From: Acidobacteriota bacterium
Lineage (GTDB): Bacteria; Acidobacteriota; Polarisedimenticolia; J045
Direction of reading: 5' to 3'
Assembly: GCA_027001345.1 (NCBI GenBank)
Contig: JALTMS010000472.1
Location: 1-12,826 of the forward strand
Length of the DNA stretch: 12,826 nucleotides
The translations under genes were made by a program, and so were the position numbers. Below the pieces are notes generated by a model that was not told the origin of the DNA, made no database searches, and saw nothing but the letters and a program-made list of their open reading frames with translations. Numbering within the stretch: position 1 is the stretch's first letter; each line of letters opens with the position of its first letter. Positions 6,249-12,826 of this stretch are shown piece by piece.

Positions 6249-8285
6249 ATGAGTTGCAAGACGACAGGCAGAGCGGCGGCAGGCTTGATGGTGATGGCGA
6301 TCCTCCTGGCGGGGATGCTTCCTGCCCTGGCTCTCGACGTGCTTCCGTGGGGCTTGAAAATCGAAAAAGTCCTCGATGCTGCCAGCACCATGGGTGACAT
6401 CGCCCAGTCCCCCACGGGAGAACTCTGGCTGCTCGAGAAGAATGGCACCGTGCGGGTCTACGAGAGCGGATCCGAGGCGGCCAGTCTGGTCATCACGGTC
6501 AGTACGGCCTGCGATGCCGGTCTGCTCGATGTGGCCTTTGCTCCCGACTACGGCAAGACGGGCCTGGCGACGATCTACTACGTGGATGCCGGGGGTGGTG
6601 CGCGGGTCGACGAGATCTACCGCACGGCGACGGGCCTGACCCTGGGTGCGAAGGTGATCGACCTCGGGTCGAGTGCCACGGGCTGCCGGGTCGGTGGAGG
6701 CCTGGCCACCGGCACCGACGGCAAGCTCTACGTGGCCGTCGGGGACCTGGAAACCTCGAGTCAGGCCCAGGATGACGGCAGCCTGGCGGGCAAGGTGCTA
6801 CGCGCCAACTTCGACGGCAGCATTCCAGCCGACAACCCGGATCCCACGAGCCTGGTGTTTGCCAAGGGGTTCCGCAGCGCAACGGACCTGGCCGTCAACC
6901 CGCACACGGCCCGTGCCGGTGGCACCGTCTATGGCACGGATCGGGGCGAGGCGACGGTCTACGACGAGATCAACGCCGTTCGCGCCGGCGGTAACTATGG
7001 CTGGGACAATACCAGCGGGAATTCAGGCGGCAGCTACGACGATCCCCTGGTGGCCTACAACCCGGTGGTGGGAACCGAGGCTGTCGAGTCCCTGTCTTCG
7101 AACTCTTTCGGCGTCGGCCACGATGGCTCCGTCGTCTTCGCCTGCGTGCAACAGGACGAGATCCGCGAGACGGAACTCTCCGGCGCGGAGATGGATGTCG
7201 CGGGAAACTCCGCGACGTTCTACGACCCCGACGGCGATCGGGACGGCGTGCCGGACACCCTCTGTCCGAAGGACGCTCACGCTCTGTCCCTGGCCGATGA
7301 CGGTCAGCTCTACCTGGCTGCCGACGGTGCGAATCCCGGCATCTGGCGTATCTGGCACGATACGCCCGGACCCCGGGAAGTCTCCTCCCCGGGTTCCCCC
7401 TTCCCGCTGACAGTGGAGAAGGCGGGCTCCGACCTGAGTGTGGGCTGGGAGAATCTCTACGACCTCGACGCCGGTCTGGCCAAGCGCAACGGTGGCCAGC
7501 ACGCGGCGACCTACCAGATCTGGGAAGGCAGCCTGCCGATCGGTGGCAGCTACGACCATGCCGTGAAGCTGGCCACGGACGGCAATCCAGCGGGGTCGGC
7601 TCGCCTCGAGGCGACACTCACGCCGGATGCGGGTAACCGTTACTTCCTCGTCTCAGCCCAGGGCGACAACCTCGAGGGCAGTACGGGACTGGCCAGCGAT
7701 GGAAGCGCTCGAACCGGGCCGACCGACTACTGCGACGCCATCGGCTGGGGCAACCTGGAAGGCGAATGTGCGTTCGACTTCAAGATTCCTGGCACCAACG
7801 ACGTACTCAAGCTGACCGACTACAATCCCCATTCGCCGACCTACATGCAGGAGCTGTCGCTCGAGGACTTCCGTGGCATGGTCTACAAGTTAGCGCTGAC
7901 CGCGGAGAACTGCTTCTGGTGCACGGTGGAAGCCCAGGACGAGGCGGTCAACGACGAGAAATACGGGCACCGGGACTTCACCTTCGTTTCGGTCTTTACC
8001 CTGGCCTACAGCTACTGGACCGTGGTGCCGCCGGAAGAGTGCGCCAGCAGGATCGAGCAGTGGGCCAACGACTACAATTCCTCGACGCCGATTCTCTGTG
8101 ACGAAGACCACGACGGCGACGGCAAGGGCGACGCCACCGTCCAGTGGGATATCTCCGGCGGCGCTCCCCAGAACTTCTACGTCGATCAGGGCAACGTGGT
8201 CTACAAATATGTCAGTGGTGCGCAGTTTGCTTCCGATGTGGAAACAACCATTCTTCCAGAAATCAACCCGGAGACCTGCGAGTGA
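6249..8285 (+). CDS. Exported glucose/sorbosone-dehydrogenase-like propeller fused to Fn3-like and thioredoxin-like domains
   Basis: This is a 678-residue exported protein. A signal peptide covers about 1-28 (hydrophobic core, ALA cleavage site). Residues about 35-370 resemble the GSDH/YliI beta-propeller, with GLLDVAFAPDY, GGGLATGTDGKLYVAVGD, GSLAGKVLR and GGNYGW. The HNGG segment carrying the PQQ-enzyme catalytic His appears as C146-R147-V148-G-G, so sugar oxidation is doubtful. A Ca-type loop, DPDGDRDGVPD, lies at 326-336. Residues about 385-485 look like an Fn3-type module (VSAQGDNLEGSTG). Residues about 500-670 form a thioredoxin/redoxin-like domain with CFWC (Cys555, Cys558) after a hydrophobic strand, a probable cis-Pro640 (GGAPQNFYVD) and an EF-hand-like DEDHDGDGKGD at 618-628. 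The mature protein has 11 cysteines. Its stop overlaps the receptor gene start. The propeller family is well supported; the thioredoxin-like call is from motif order and its function is inferred. Confidence 0.85.
   Translation: MSCKTTGRAAAGLMVMAILLAGMLPALALDVLPWGLKIEKVLDAASTMGDIAQSPTGELWLLEKNGTVRVYESGSEAASLVITVSTACDAGLLDVAFAPDYGKTGLATIYYVDAGGGARVDEIYRTATGLTLGAKVIDLGSSATGCRVGGGLATGTDGKLYVAVGDLETSSQAQDDGSLAGKVLRANFDGSIPADNPDPTSLVFAKGFRSATDLAVNPHTARAGGTVYGTDRGEATVYDEINAVRAGGNYGWDNTSGNSGGSYDDPLVAYNPVVGTEAVESLSSNSFGVGHDGSVVFACVQQDEIRETELSGAEMDVAGNSATFYDPDGDRDGVPDTLCPKDAHALSLADDGQLYLAADGANPGIWRIWHDTPGPREVSSPGSPFPLTVEKAGSDLSVGWENLYDLDAGLAKRNGGQHAATYQIWEGSLPIGGSYDHAVKLATDGNPAGSARLEATLTPDAGNRYFLVSAQGDNLEGSTGLASDGSARTGPTDYCDAIGWGNLEGECAFDFKIPGTNDVLKLTDYNPHSPTYMQELSLEDFRGMVYKLALTAENCFWCTVEAQDEAVNDEKYGHRDFTFVSVFTLAYSYWTVVPPEECASRIEQWANDYNSSTPILCDEDHDGDGKGDATVQWDISGGAPQNFYVDQGNVVYKYVSGAQFASDVETTILPEINPETCE
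8269..8273 (+). promoter_or_regulatory. Shine-Dalgarno for the TonB-dependent receptor
   Basis: CGGAG inside the last codons of the upstream gene lies eight bases before the GTG at 8282. That start overlaps the upstream TGA as GTGA. It is the only start seen that puts the signal peptide near the N-terminus without a long extra leader. Confidence 0.6.
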
Positions 8286-10351
8286 TCGGCATCTCTCTCG
8301 GACCGTTTGACGGAGAGCGGCGTCCGACGCCGCTCTTCTCCTGTGTTCTCATCTGTTGCCTTCTGCTGGCCCTCGCCGGACCCTTGGCTCGGGCCGGAGA
8401 GGACGACGCTTCCCTTCCGCCGGCCGAAGGTCGGGTCTCGATGGACGGTTCGGAGGGAACGGTGACCGATGCCCTGCAGGGCAAGGAGGGGATGCGGATC
8501 CAGACCATGTGCGTCCACTGCAATTCGGCCAATATCCAGGTCGGAGGCCTCAATCAGGAACTCGCGCCGGTACTGTGGGACGGCTTTCCTCTCTTTGGCG
8601 GCATGGCGACATCGTTCGTCTTGAGCATCCTGCCTTCCGATACGGTGGCCGAAGCCCAGGTCACCAAGGGTCCGGGCGAGGCGGGCTCGCCGTCTCCCGC
8701 CGCGGGGGGGGTGGTCGAACTCGAGAGCAGTCGTCCGACAGAGCTACCCCGTTTCGAGTTGAGCGGCTCGACCGGCTCGTACGGTCTGCGGAGCGGAGTC
8801 GCCCGGGCATCGGGCAAGCTGACCGACTGGCTCTCCGGCAGGGTGACCCTGGGCAAGACCAGCGTCGATCCGGTGGACGACGACGGAGACGGCTGGCATG
8901 ACGTCAGCGCTCTCGAGCGCGAATACGCCGAAGGCGAGATGCGCGTGCAGCTTGGGCGAAGTCACGAGTTGAAGGTCGGCGCATCGTGGATTTCCGAGGA
9001 CAGCCTCGAAGGTCGGGGCGCCTTCGACATCGTGGCCTACATCTTTTCGCCCGAACGCCTGCCGGCCTGGACGCGAGAAGACGCGCTGATCGGTCGGCGC
9101 GAGTACCGCCTGGGCTGGCGCTGGCAGATGGACAGGGGCGGCACCCTGTCGCTCAAGCTGCTCGAAGCGACGCGCGACCACGACGTGCTCAGTCAGTTCA
9201 CAGCGGTCTCCCTGCCGGGTTTTTCGAACGACCTGGAGCGGCGGCTCGGAGTGTACCAGCGCCAACGCTGGGGACGTCTGAGCTACGATCAGCCGATCGG
9301 CCTGTCGATGCGGCTGACGGCCGGCATCGAAGCGGTCCACGACAAGGCGGTGGCCCAGGTCAAGGATTCGATCACGCCGGTGGAGTCCGAATACCTCAAG
9401 ACCTGGTCCGGCTTCGTCGGCGCCTACTGGACGCTCTCGTCACGCTGGGATCTGGAAGTGGGTCTGCGTCGCGATGATGACGAGGTTTTCGGCGCCCAGA
9501 CCTCGCCCCGGGCGACGGTGCGCTTCTTCCCCGCGCGCGGGTGGACGCTGCGCGCCGTGGCGGGCCGTACCTTCCGGGTGCCGCGCTCGATCTTCTCCGA
9601 GGTCTGCTGTGGCCAGCAACTCCAGCGCAACGTGCTCGAGGACGGACGTGTTCTGGTGCAGCCCGAAGATGCGATGACCTGGGCCCTGGAGACGACTTAT
9701 CAGCCTTCACCGGAGTTCAAGGCCAGCGTCTATCTGGCCCGCACGGATTTCGACAACCACATCCTCCGGGCCGTGGGGCGCAGCCAGTCGTGGATTCAGA
9801 CCTACGCCAACATCAACGTTCCCGAGGCAACGTCCAAGACAGCCGAGGTGGCGGTGAACTGGAAGCCGCTCGATGGCCTGAGTCTCGATGGTTCGATCGG
9901 CTGGCTTTCGTTCCACAACACCAGTGGGAGGGATCCCGTGGCGCTGGTACGTCAGACCCTCGTGCTGCTGACCGAAGTGCCCATACCGATGGACCGGGTG
10001 CCTTACCGCCCGACCCGCACCGGATCGTTCTCGGTTTCCTACGCCTTTCCCAGGGGGCTGGCGCTCTCGGCTCAGGCCAACTACACCGGCGGTATGCTGA
10101 TCCAGCAATTCAGCGACAACCCCCTGACCGGAGCCAACATTCTGTTGCCCGAACTCCGAGCCACACCGGGGTTCTGGATCGTCGGACTGGCGGTCGACAT
10201 TCCACTCGGCCGTGGATTGAGCCTCAACGCTGCGGGAGACAACCTGGGGCACCGGATCCAGAACGACCTGGGCGATCCCACCACGGACTACAACTGGGGT
10301 CCGCTGACCGGTCGTTCCTGGCGCGCGAGCCTGAAGTGGGCGGTGGACTGA
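8282..10351 (+). CDS. TonB-dependent outer-membrane receptor with a CxxC motif in the plug
   Basis: The 689-residue product has a signal peptide (hydrophobic CVLICCLLLALAG, cleavage after A-R-A at about 38). A plug domain of about 60-150 follows, with the hallmarks IQVGGLNQELAPVLWDGFPL, VAEAQVTKGPG and GGVVELES. The rest, about 155-689, is a 22-strand-type beta-barrel with many alternating strands, ending GPLTGRSWRASLKWAVD rather than in the usual aromatic residue. Such receptors import metal chelates, vitamins or other large solutes across the outer membrane using TonB energy. The plug carries CVHCN (Cys77, Cys80), and a barrel segment just after FRVPRSIFSE has a vicinal pair, Cys442-Cys443. 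These are the only mature cysteines. A Ca-type DDDGDGWHD lies at about 199-207. No clear TonB box is visible. The substrate is unknown. The gene is translationally coupled to the upstream thioredoxin-like gene. Confidence 0.9.
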   Translation: MIGISLGPFDGERRPTPLFSCVLICCLLLALAGPLARAGEDDASLPPAEGRVSMDGSEGTVTDALQGKEGMRIQTMCVHCNSANIQVGGLNQELAPVLWDGFPLFGGMATSFVLSILPSDTVAEAQVTKGPGEAGSPSPAAGGVVELESSRPTELPRFELSGSTGSYGLRSGVARASGKLTDWLSGRVTLGKTSVDPVDDDGDGWHDVSALEREYAEGEMRVQLGRSHELKVGASWISEDSLEGRGAFDIVAYIFSPERLPAWTREDALIGRREYRLGWRWQMDRGGTLSLKLLEATRDHDVLSQFTAVSLPGFSNDLERRLGVYQRQRWGRLSYDQPIGLSMRLTAGIEAVHDKAVAQVKDSITPVESEYLKTWSGFVGAYWTLSSRWDLEVGLRRDDDEVFGAQTSPRATVRFFPARGWTLRAVAGRTFRVPRSIFSEVCCGQQLQRNVLEDGRVLVQPEDAMTWALETTYQPSPEFKASVYLARTDFDNHILRAVGRSQSWIQTYANINVPEATSKTAEVAVNWKPLDGLSLDGSIGWLSFHNTSGRDPVALVRQTLVLLTEVPIPMDRVPYRPTRTGSFSVSYAFPRGLALSAQANYTGGMLIQQFSDNPLTGANILLPELRATPGFWIVGLAVDIPLGRGLSLNAAGDNLGHRIQNDLGDPTTDYNWGPLTGRSWRASLKWAVD

Positions 10352-10438
10352 TTCGAGGGCGCAGGGCCTGGCCGTCCATGGTAGATTCTCCGCCCGCTGA
10401 CCGGCCCCTTTCGGGGGCGGCGGCGGGTGGGGTGAGCG

Positions 10439-11776
10439 ATGAGCCTGGTCGATCGAGGATCTCGCCCCGTCGGCACCGGTGCGCAGTTCCGTCGCTGCTG
10501 GCGGCAGGTGTGTGAGGGGGCTTTCCCCTTCCTGCTCGACAGCGCTCTACCCGGCCATCCCGCTGCACGCCGCTCGCTGGCCGGCTCCGACCCCTTTCTC
10601 GTCGTGGAGGTCAGCGGGGAGCGTGGGCGTGTGTTCCGCGGGGAAAGCGTCGAGCACGTGGTTTCCGACGCGTTCGAGCTGCTCGGCCGACTGTGCGACG
10701 AGGTGCGGGGCGAGGAGGTTCTCGGCGTCGGTTACCTGGGCTACGATCTGGGCGGCCAGATCGAGAGCCTGCCCCGGCGTGCGGTGGACGACCAGGGCTT
10801 TCCGGAGCTGGTCTTCGCCTTCTACGACCACTGGATCGAGTGGGATATCGATGATGGTCGATCGATTCGGCGGGGACGCGGAGGGCTCGGCCCTCCGGTG
10901 GACGCCCGGGCTCTCGATCCCACCACGGCCCCACTGCGCCCGGGCCCCAACTTCACGAGAGATGCGTACCTGCGGGCGGTCGACCAGGCCCGGTCCGCGA
11001 TCGCCCGGGGCGAGATTTACCAGGTCAATCTGTCCCAGCGCATGGCAGCGATCGGGCCCGCGGACCCCTTCGTACTCTACGCGCGCTTGCGTGACCTTTC
11101 TCCCGCACCTTACTCGGCTCTGATCGGTTTCGGACGTCGGGCGGTGATTTCCTCCTCGCCGGAGGAGTTTCTGACCCTCGAGGCCGGGCACGTGCGCACC
11201 ACCCCGATCAAGGGCACGCGGCCGAGGGGTGCGAGCCCGGAAGAAGACCGGCGCCTCGAGCGGGAACTGCTCGCCAGTGTCAAGGATGCTGCCGAGCTGA
11301 CGATGATCGTCGATCTCGAGCGCAACGATCTCGGACGCGTCTGCCGCCCCGGCAGCGTGATCTACAGCGAGCGACGCATCGAAGCCCACCCGACGGTCTG
11401 GCACCTGGCCGCGACGGTGGAGGGGCAGCTCGAAGACGGACGGAACATGGTCGATCTGCTGCGAGCGACCTTTCCCGGCGGGTCGGTGACGGGCGCACCG
11501 AAGATCCGGGCGATGGAGATCATCGACCGGCTCGAGCCCACCCGCCGGGGTGTATTCACCGGAGCGATCGGTATGATCCAGCCGGGGGCCCGAGCCGCCA
11601 CCGACCGGCTGTCCCTCAGCGTCGCGATCCGCACCATGCACTATGACGCGGGTTGGGTTACCTTCCAGGTCGGCGGGGCCGTGGTCTGGGATTCCGACCC
11701 CGAAGGTGAGTATCGGGAAACCCTGGTCAAGGCGCGCGCCCTGGCCGGCGCCCTGGGGCTCGACCTGGAGATCTGA
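10439..11776 (+). CDS. pabB: Aminodeoxychorismate synthase component I
   Basis: This 445-residue chorismate-utilising enzyme uses ammonia from a glutaminase partner (PabA) to convert chorismate to 4-amino-4-deoxychorismate, the first step toward p-aminobenzoate and folate. The N-terminal domain has FPFLLDSA and GYLGYDLGGQIESLP. The C-terminal chorismate-binding domain (about 170-440) has SSSPEEFL, PIKGTRPRG, LTMIVDLERNDLGRVC and PGGSVTGAPKIRAMEIID. Lys258 in PIKGT is the PabB hallmark (anthranilate synthase TrpE has Ala there), so PabB is preferred over TrpE. The length matches E. coli PabB (about 453). The Shine-Dalgarno is weak (GGGGTGAG at 10429-10436). The next gene, a PabC-like aminotransferase, starts two bases after its stop, which supports the assignment. 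No pabA is in the window. Confidence 0.93.
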   Translation: MSLVDRGSRPVGTGAQFRRCWRQVCEGAFPFLLDSALPGHPAARRSLAGSDPFLVVEVSGERGRVFRGESVEHVVSDAFELLGRLCDEVRGEEVLGVGYLGYDLGGQIESLPRRAVDDQGFPELVFAFYDHWIEWDIDDGRSIRRGRGGLGPPVDARALDPTTAPLRPGPNFTRDAYLRAVDQARSAIARGEIYQVNLSQRMAAIGPADPFVLYARLRDLSPAPYSALIGFGRRAVISSSPEEFLTLEAGHVRTTPIKGTRPRGASPEEDRRLERELLASVKDAAELTMIVDLERNDLGRVCRPGSVIYSERRIEAHPTVWHLAATVEGQLEDGRNMVDLLRATFPGGSVTGAPKIRAMEIIDRLEPTRRGVFTGAIGMIQPGARAATDRLSLSVAIRTMHYDAGWVTFQVGGAVVWDSDPEGEYRETLVKARALAGALGLDLEI

Positions 11777-11778
11777 CG

Positions 11779-12594
11779 ATGGCCCTGCTCTATCTCGACG
11801 GTCGCATCGTAGACGAAAAGCGAGCCAGGATTCCCGCCACCGATCCCGCTCTGGCGTGGGGTGTGGGCGTGTTCGAGGTGGCGCGGGGCTACAATCAGCG
11901 CGCGTTCCAGCTCGAAGCTCACCTCGAGCGTTTGCGGCGCTCGGCGGCCCACTTCGGTATTCGGGCCGAGGTGCCGGATCTCGACAGCGTGATCCACCGC
12001 CTCTTCGTCCGCAACGGGCTCGATGGAGGCTACGCCCGCATCACCCTGACCGGCGGTGGGCACCTGGTGGTGGTGACTCAGCGCTGGAAGGCTCTGCCGC
12101 GGAGAATCTACCGCCAGGGGGCCACCCTGGCCGTCGCGCCCTTCCGCCGGGATCCGGCAGCACCCCTGGCCGGCCACAAGACCCTCAATTACCTGGAGAA
12201 CATGAAAACGCGCTGGGAGGCGGAAGGCGAGGGCGTTCTCGATGCCCTGGTTCTCGGGCTGCGGGGTGAGGTGCTCGAGGGCACTCGCTGCAACGTCTTC
12301 ATGGTCGAGAAGGGAAGGCTGCTCACGCCACCCCTCGGACAGGGTATCCTGCCCGGAGTGACCCGGAAGGTCGTCATCGATCTGGCCCGGGGGCAGGGCC
12401 TGCCCGTTGCCGAACGGCGATTGCGCCTCTCTCGCCTGCTGGCCGCCGAGGAGGTCTTCGTCACCAGCACCATGATGGAAATCGTTCCTGTCGTTCGTAT
12501 CGCCGGGCGGCGTCTGCCCGGACCTGGCCCGACGGCCCGATCCCTGCTTGCCGCCTACCACGAGAAAGTGAGAGAGGAATGCGGCGTGAAGTGA
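11779..12594 (+). CDS. pabC: Class IV PLP-dependent aminotransferase, probable aminodeoxychorismate lyase
   Basis: This 271-residue PLP enzyme is of fold type IV. Motifs are DPALAWGVGVFEVARGY near the N-terminus, the PLP lysine Lys134 in AGHKTLNYLENMKTRWEA, Glu167 in GEVLEGTRCNVF, GILPGVTRKVVIDLA and EVFVTSTMMEIVPVVRI. Aminodeoxychorismate lyases, branched-chain aminotransferases and D-amino-acid aminotransferases share this fold. The close coupling to pabB (two-base gap, GGAG Shine-Dalgarno at 11767-11770 within pabB) makes PabC, which releases pyruvate from aminodeoxychorismate to give p-aminobenzoate, the most likely role. From sequence alone a branched-chain or D-amino-acid aminotransferase remains possible. 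The protein is cytoplasmic with no signal peptide. Confidence 0.87.
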   Translation: MALLYLDGRIVDEKRARIPATDPALAWGVGVFEVARGYNQRAFQLEAHLERLRRSAAHFGIRAEVPDLDSVIHRLFVRNGLDGGYARITLTGGGHLVVVTQRWKALPRRIYRQGATLAVAPFRRDPAAPLAGHKTLNYLENMKTRWEAEGEGVLDALVLGLRGEVLEGTRCNVFMVEKGRLLTPPLGQGILPGVTRKVVIDLARGQGLPVAERRLRLSRLLAAEEVFVTSTMMEIVPVVRIAGRRLPGPGPTARSLLAAYHEKVREECGVK

Positions 12595-12604
12595 GGATTC
12601 GGTG

Positions 12605-12826
12605 ATGAATGATCTGGCGCCCTTCATGCGACGACGCATTCTCGAGCCCCTGATCCCCGGAGAGCGGACCCGCCGCTTCGGCCGGCTGCTGTTGCTCGCC
12701 GGCGTGGTGGGCGTGGTGGCGGGGCTCGGTGCGATTGCCTTCCACTGGATGCTCGAGATCGTCTCCTGGCAGTTGCTCGACCGTCTCGCCGGCTACCGTC
12801 CCACGGAGGCAGCGGGCGAGATGGAC
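12605..12826 (+). CDS. N-terminus of a ClC-family chloride channel/transporter (3' end missing)
   Basis: An open frame starts at the ATG at 12605, after AGGA at 12594-12597 (seven-base spacing), and runs off the window, giving 74 residues. A basic N-terminus (MRRRILEP, ERTRRFGR) is followed by a hydrophobic helix, LLLLAGVVGVVAGLGAIAFH, and then LLDRLAGYRPTEAAGE. This matches the start of bacterial ClC chloride channel or H+/Cl- antiporter proteins, in which the first membrane helix leads into a segment ending LAGY. The selectivity motifs (GSGIP and others) would be downstream and are not visible. It begins 10 bases after the pabC stop and is probably cotranscribed, although a functional link is not obvious. 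A GTG directly before the ATG is an equally possible start. Confidence 0.8.
   Translation, partial: MNDLAPFMRRRILEPLIPGERTRRFGRLLLLAGVVGVVAGLGAIAFHWMLEIVSWQLLDRLAGYRPTEAAGEMD

Noticed and set aside
5798..6448. Long minus-strand open frame across the leader region and the start of the exported fusion gene
   Set aside because: Most of it is antisense to the signal peptide and propeller start or lies in AT-richer non-coding DNA. The translation is low-complexity Ser/Pro/Arg with no family resemblance.
8144..8281. N-terminal extension of the TonB-dependent receptor from a start inside the upstream gene
   Set aside because: It would put 46 non-hydrophobic residues before the signal peptide and overlap the upstream gene by 140 bases. 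The GTG at 8282 has a GGAG and gives a normal signal peptide.
10404..10418. GCCCC-TTTCG-GGGGC hairpin between the receptor and pabB as a terminator
   Set aside because: It has only five base pairs and no T-tract, in very GC-rich DNA; chance is likely, though it could mildly affect pabB translation.
10439..11776. Anthranilate synthase component I (TrpE) as an alternative for pabB
   Set aside because: Lys258 in PIKGT is the PabB-type residue where TrpE has Ala, and the adjacent class IV aminotransferase fits PabC.
1..12826. CRISPR arrays, insertion sequences, tRNA or rRNA genes
   Set aside because: No regularly spaced repeats, transposase-like frames, terminal inverted repeats, or recognisable tRNA/rRNA segments were seen by reading.

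Overview
This is a GC-rich, gene-dense bacterial window. The organism is Gram-negative: it has a TonB-dependent outer-membrane receptor and exported proteins, and most starts carry clear Shine-Dalgarno sequences. The gene set (CYTH-CHAD protein, leukotriene-A4-hydrolase-type M1 peptidase, a glucose/sorbosone-dehydrogenase-like propeller followed by Fn3-like and thioredoxin-like regions) would fit an Acidobacteriota-type or deltaproteobacterial/Myxococcota-type genome. That placement is inference; no rRNA or other taxonomic marker is present.

Layout. (1) 1-471, +: the 3' end of an unrecognised beta-rich protein. It converges, with a 27-base gap, on a leftward two-gene operon (2312-499): acpH (ACP phosphodiesterase) followed by an RlmC-like RNA uracil-5-methyltransferase, joined by a 4-base GTGA overlap. 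(2) A 115-base divergent spacer separates these from a rightward CYTH-CHAD gene (2428-3990) and an M1 aminopeptidase (4042-5808), which ends at a strong 13-bp hairpin. (3) About 400 bases of AT-richer non-coding DNA precede a two-gene unit: an exported propeller/Fn3/thioredoxin-like protein with a CFWC motif (6249-8285), and a TonB-dependent receptor (8282-10351) whose GTG start overlaps the previous stop. (4) An 87-base gap precedes a folate-type cluster, pabB (10439-11776) and a pabC-like class IV aminotransferase (11779-12594), followed 10 bases later by the 5' end of a ClC chloride channel/transporter gene running off the window.

How the genes work together. pabB and pabC together would make p-aminobenzoate from chorismate; the glutaminase pabA is not in the window. 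acpH and the methyltransferase are housekeeping genes. The most unusual part is 6249-10351. A secreted protein with a diverged dehydrogenase propeller and a CxxC thioredoxin-like domain is translationally coupled to a TonB-dependent receptor. That receptor has a CxxC (CVHC) in its plug and a vicinal Cys-Cys in its barrel, and these four are its only mature cysteines. A thiol- or metal-linked uptake system is a reasonable hypothesis but is not shown by sequence alone.
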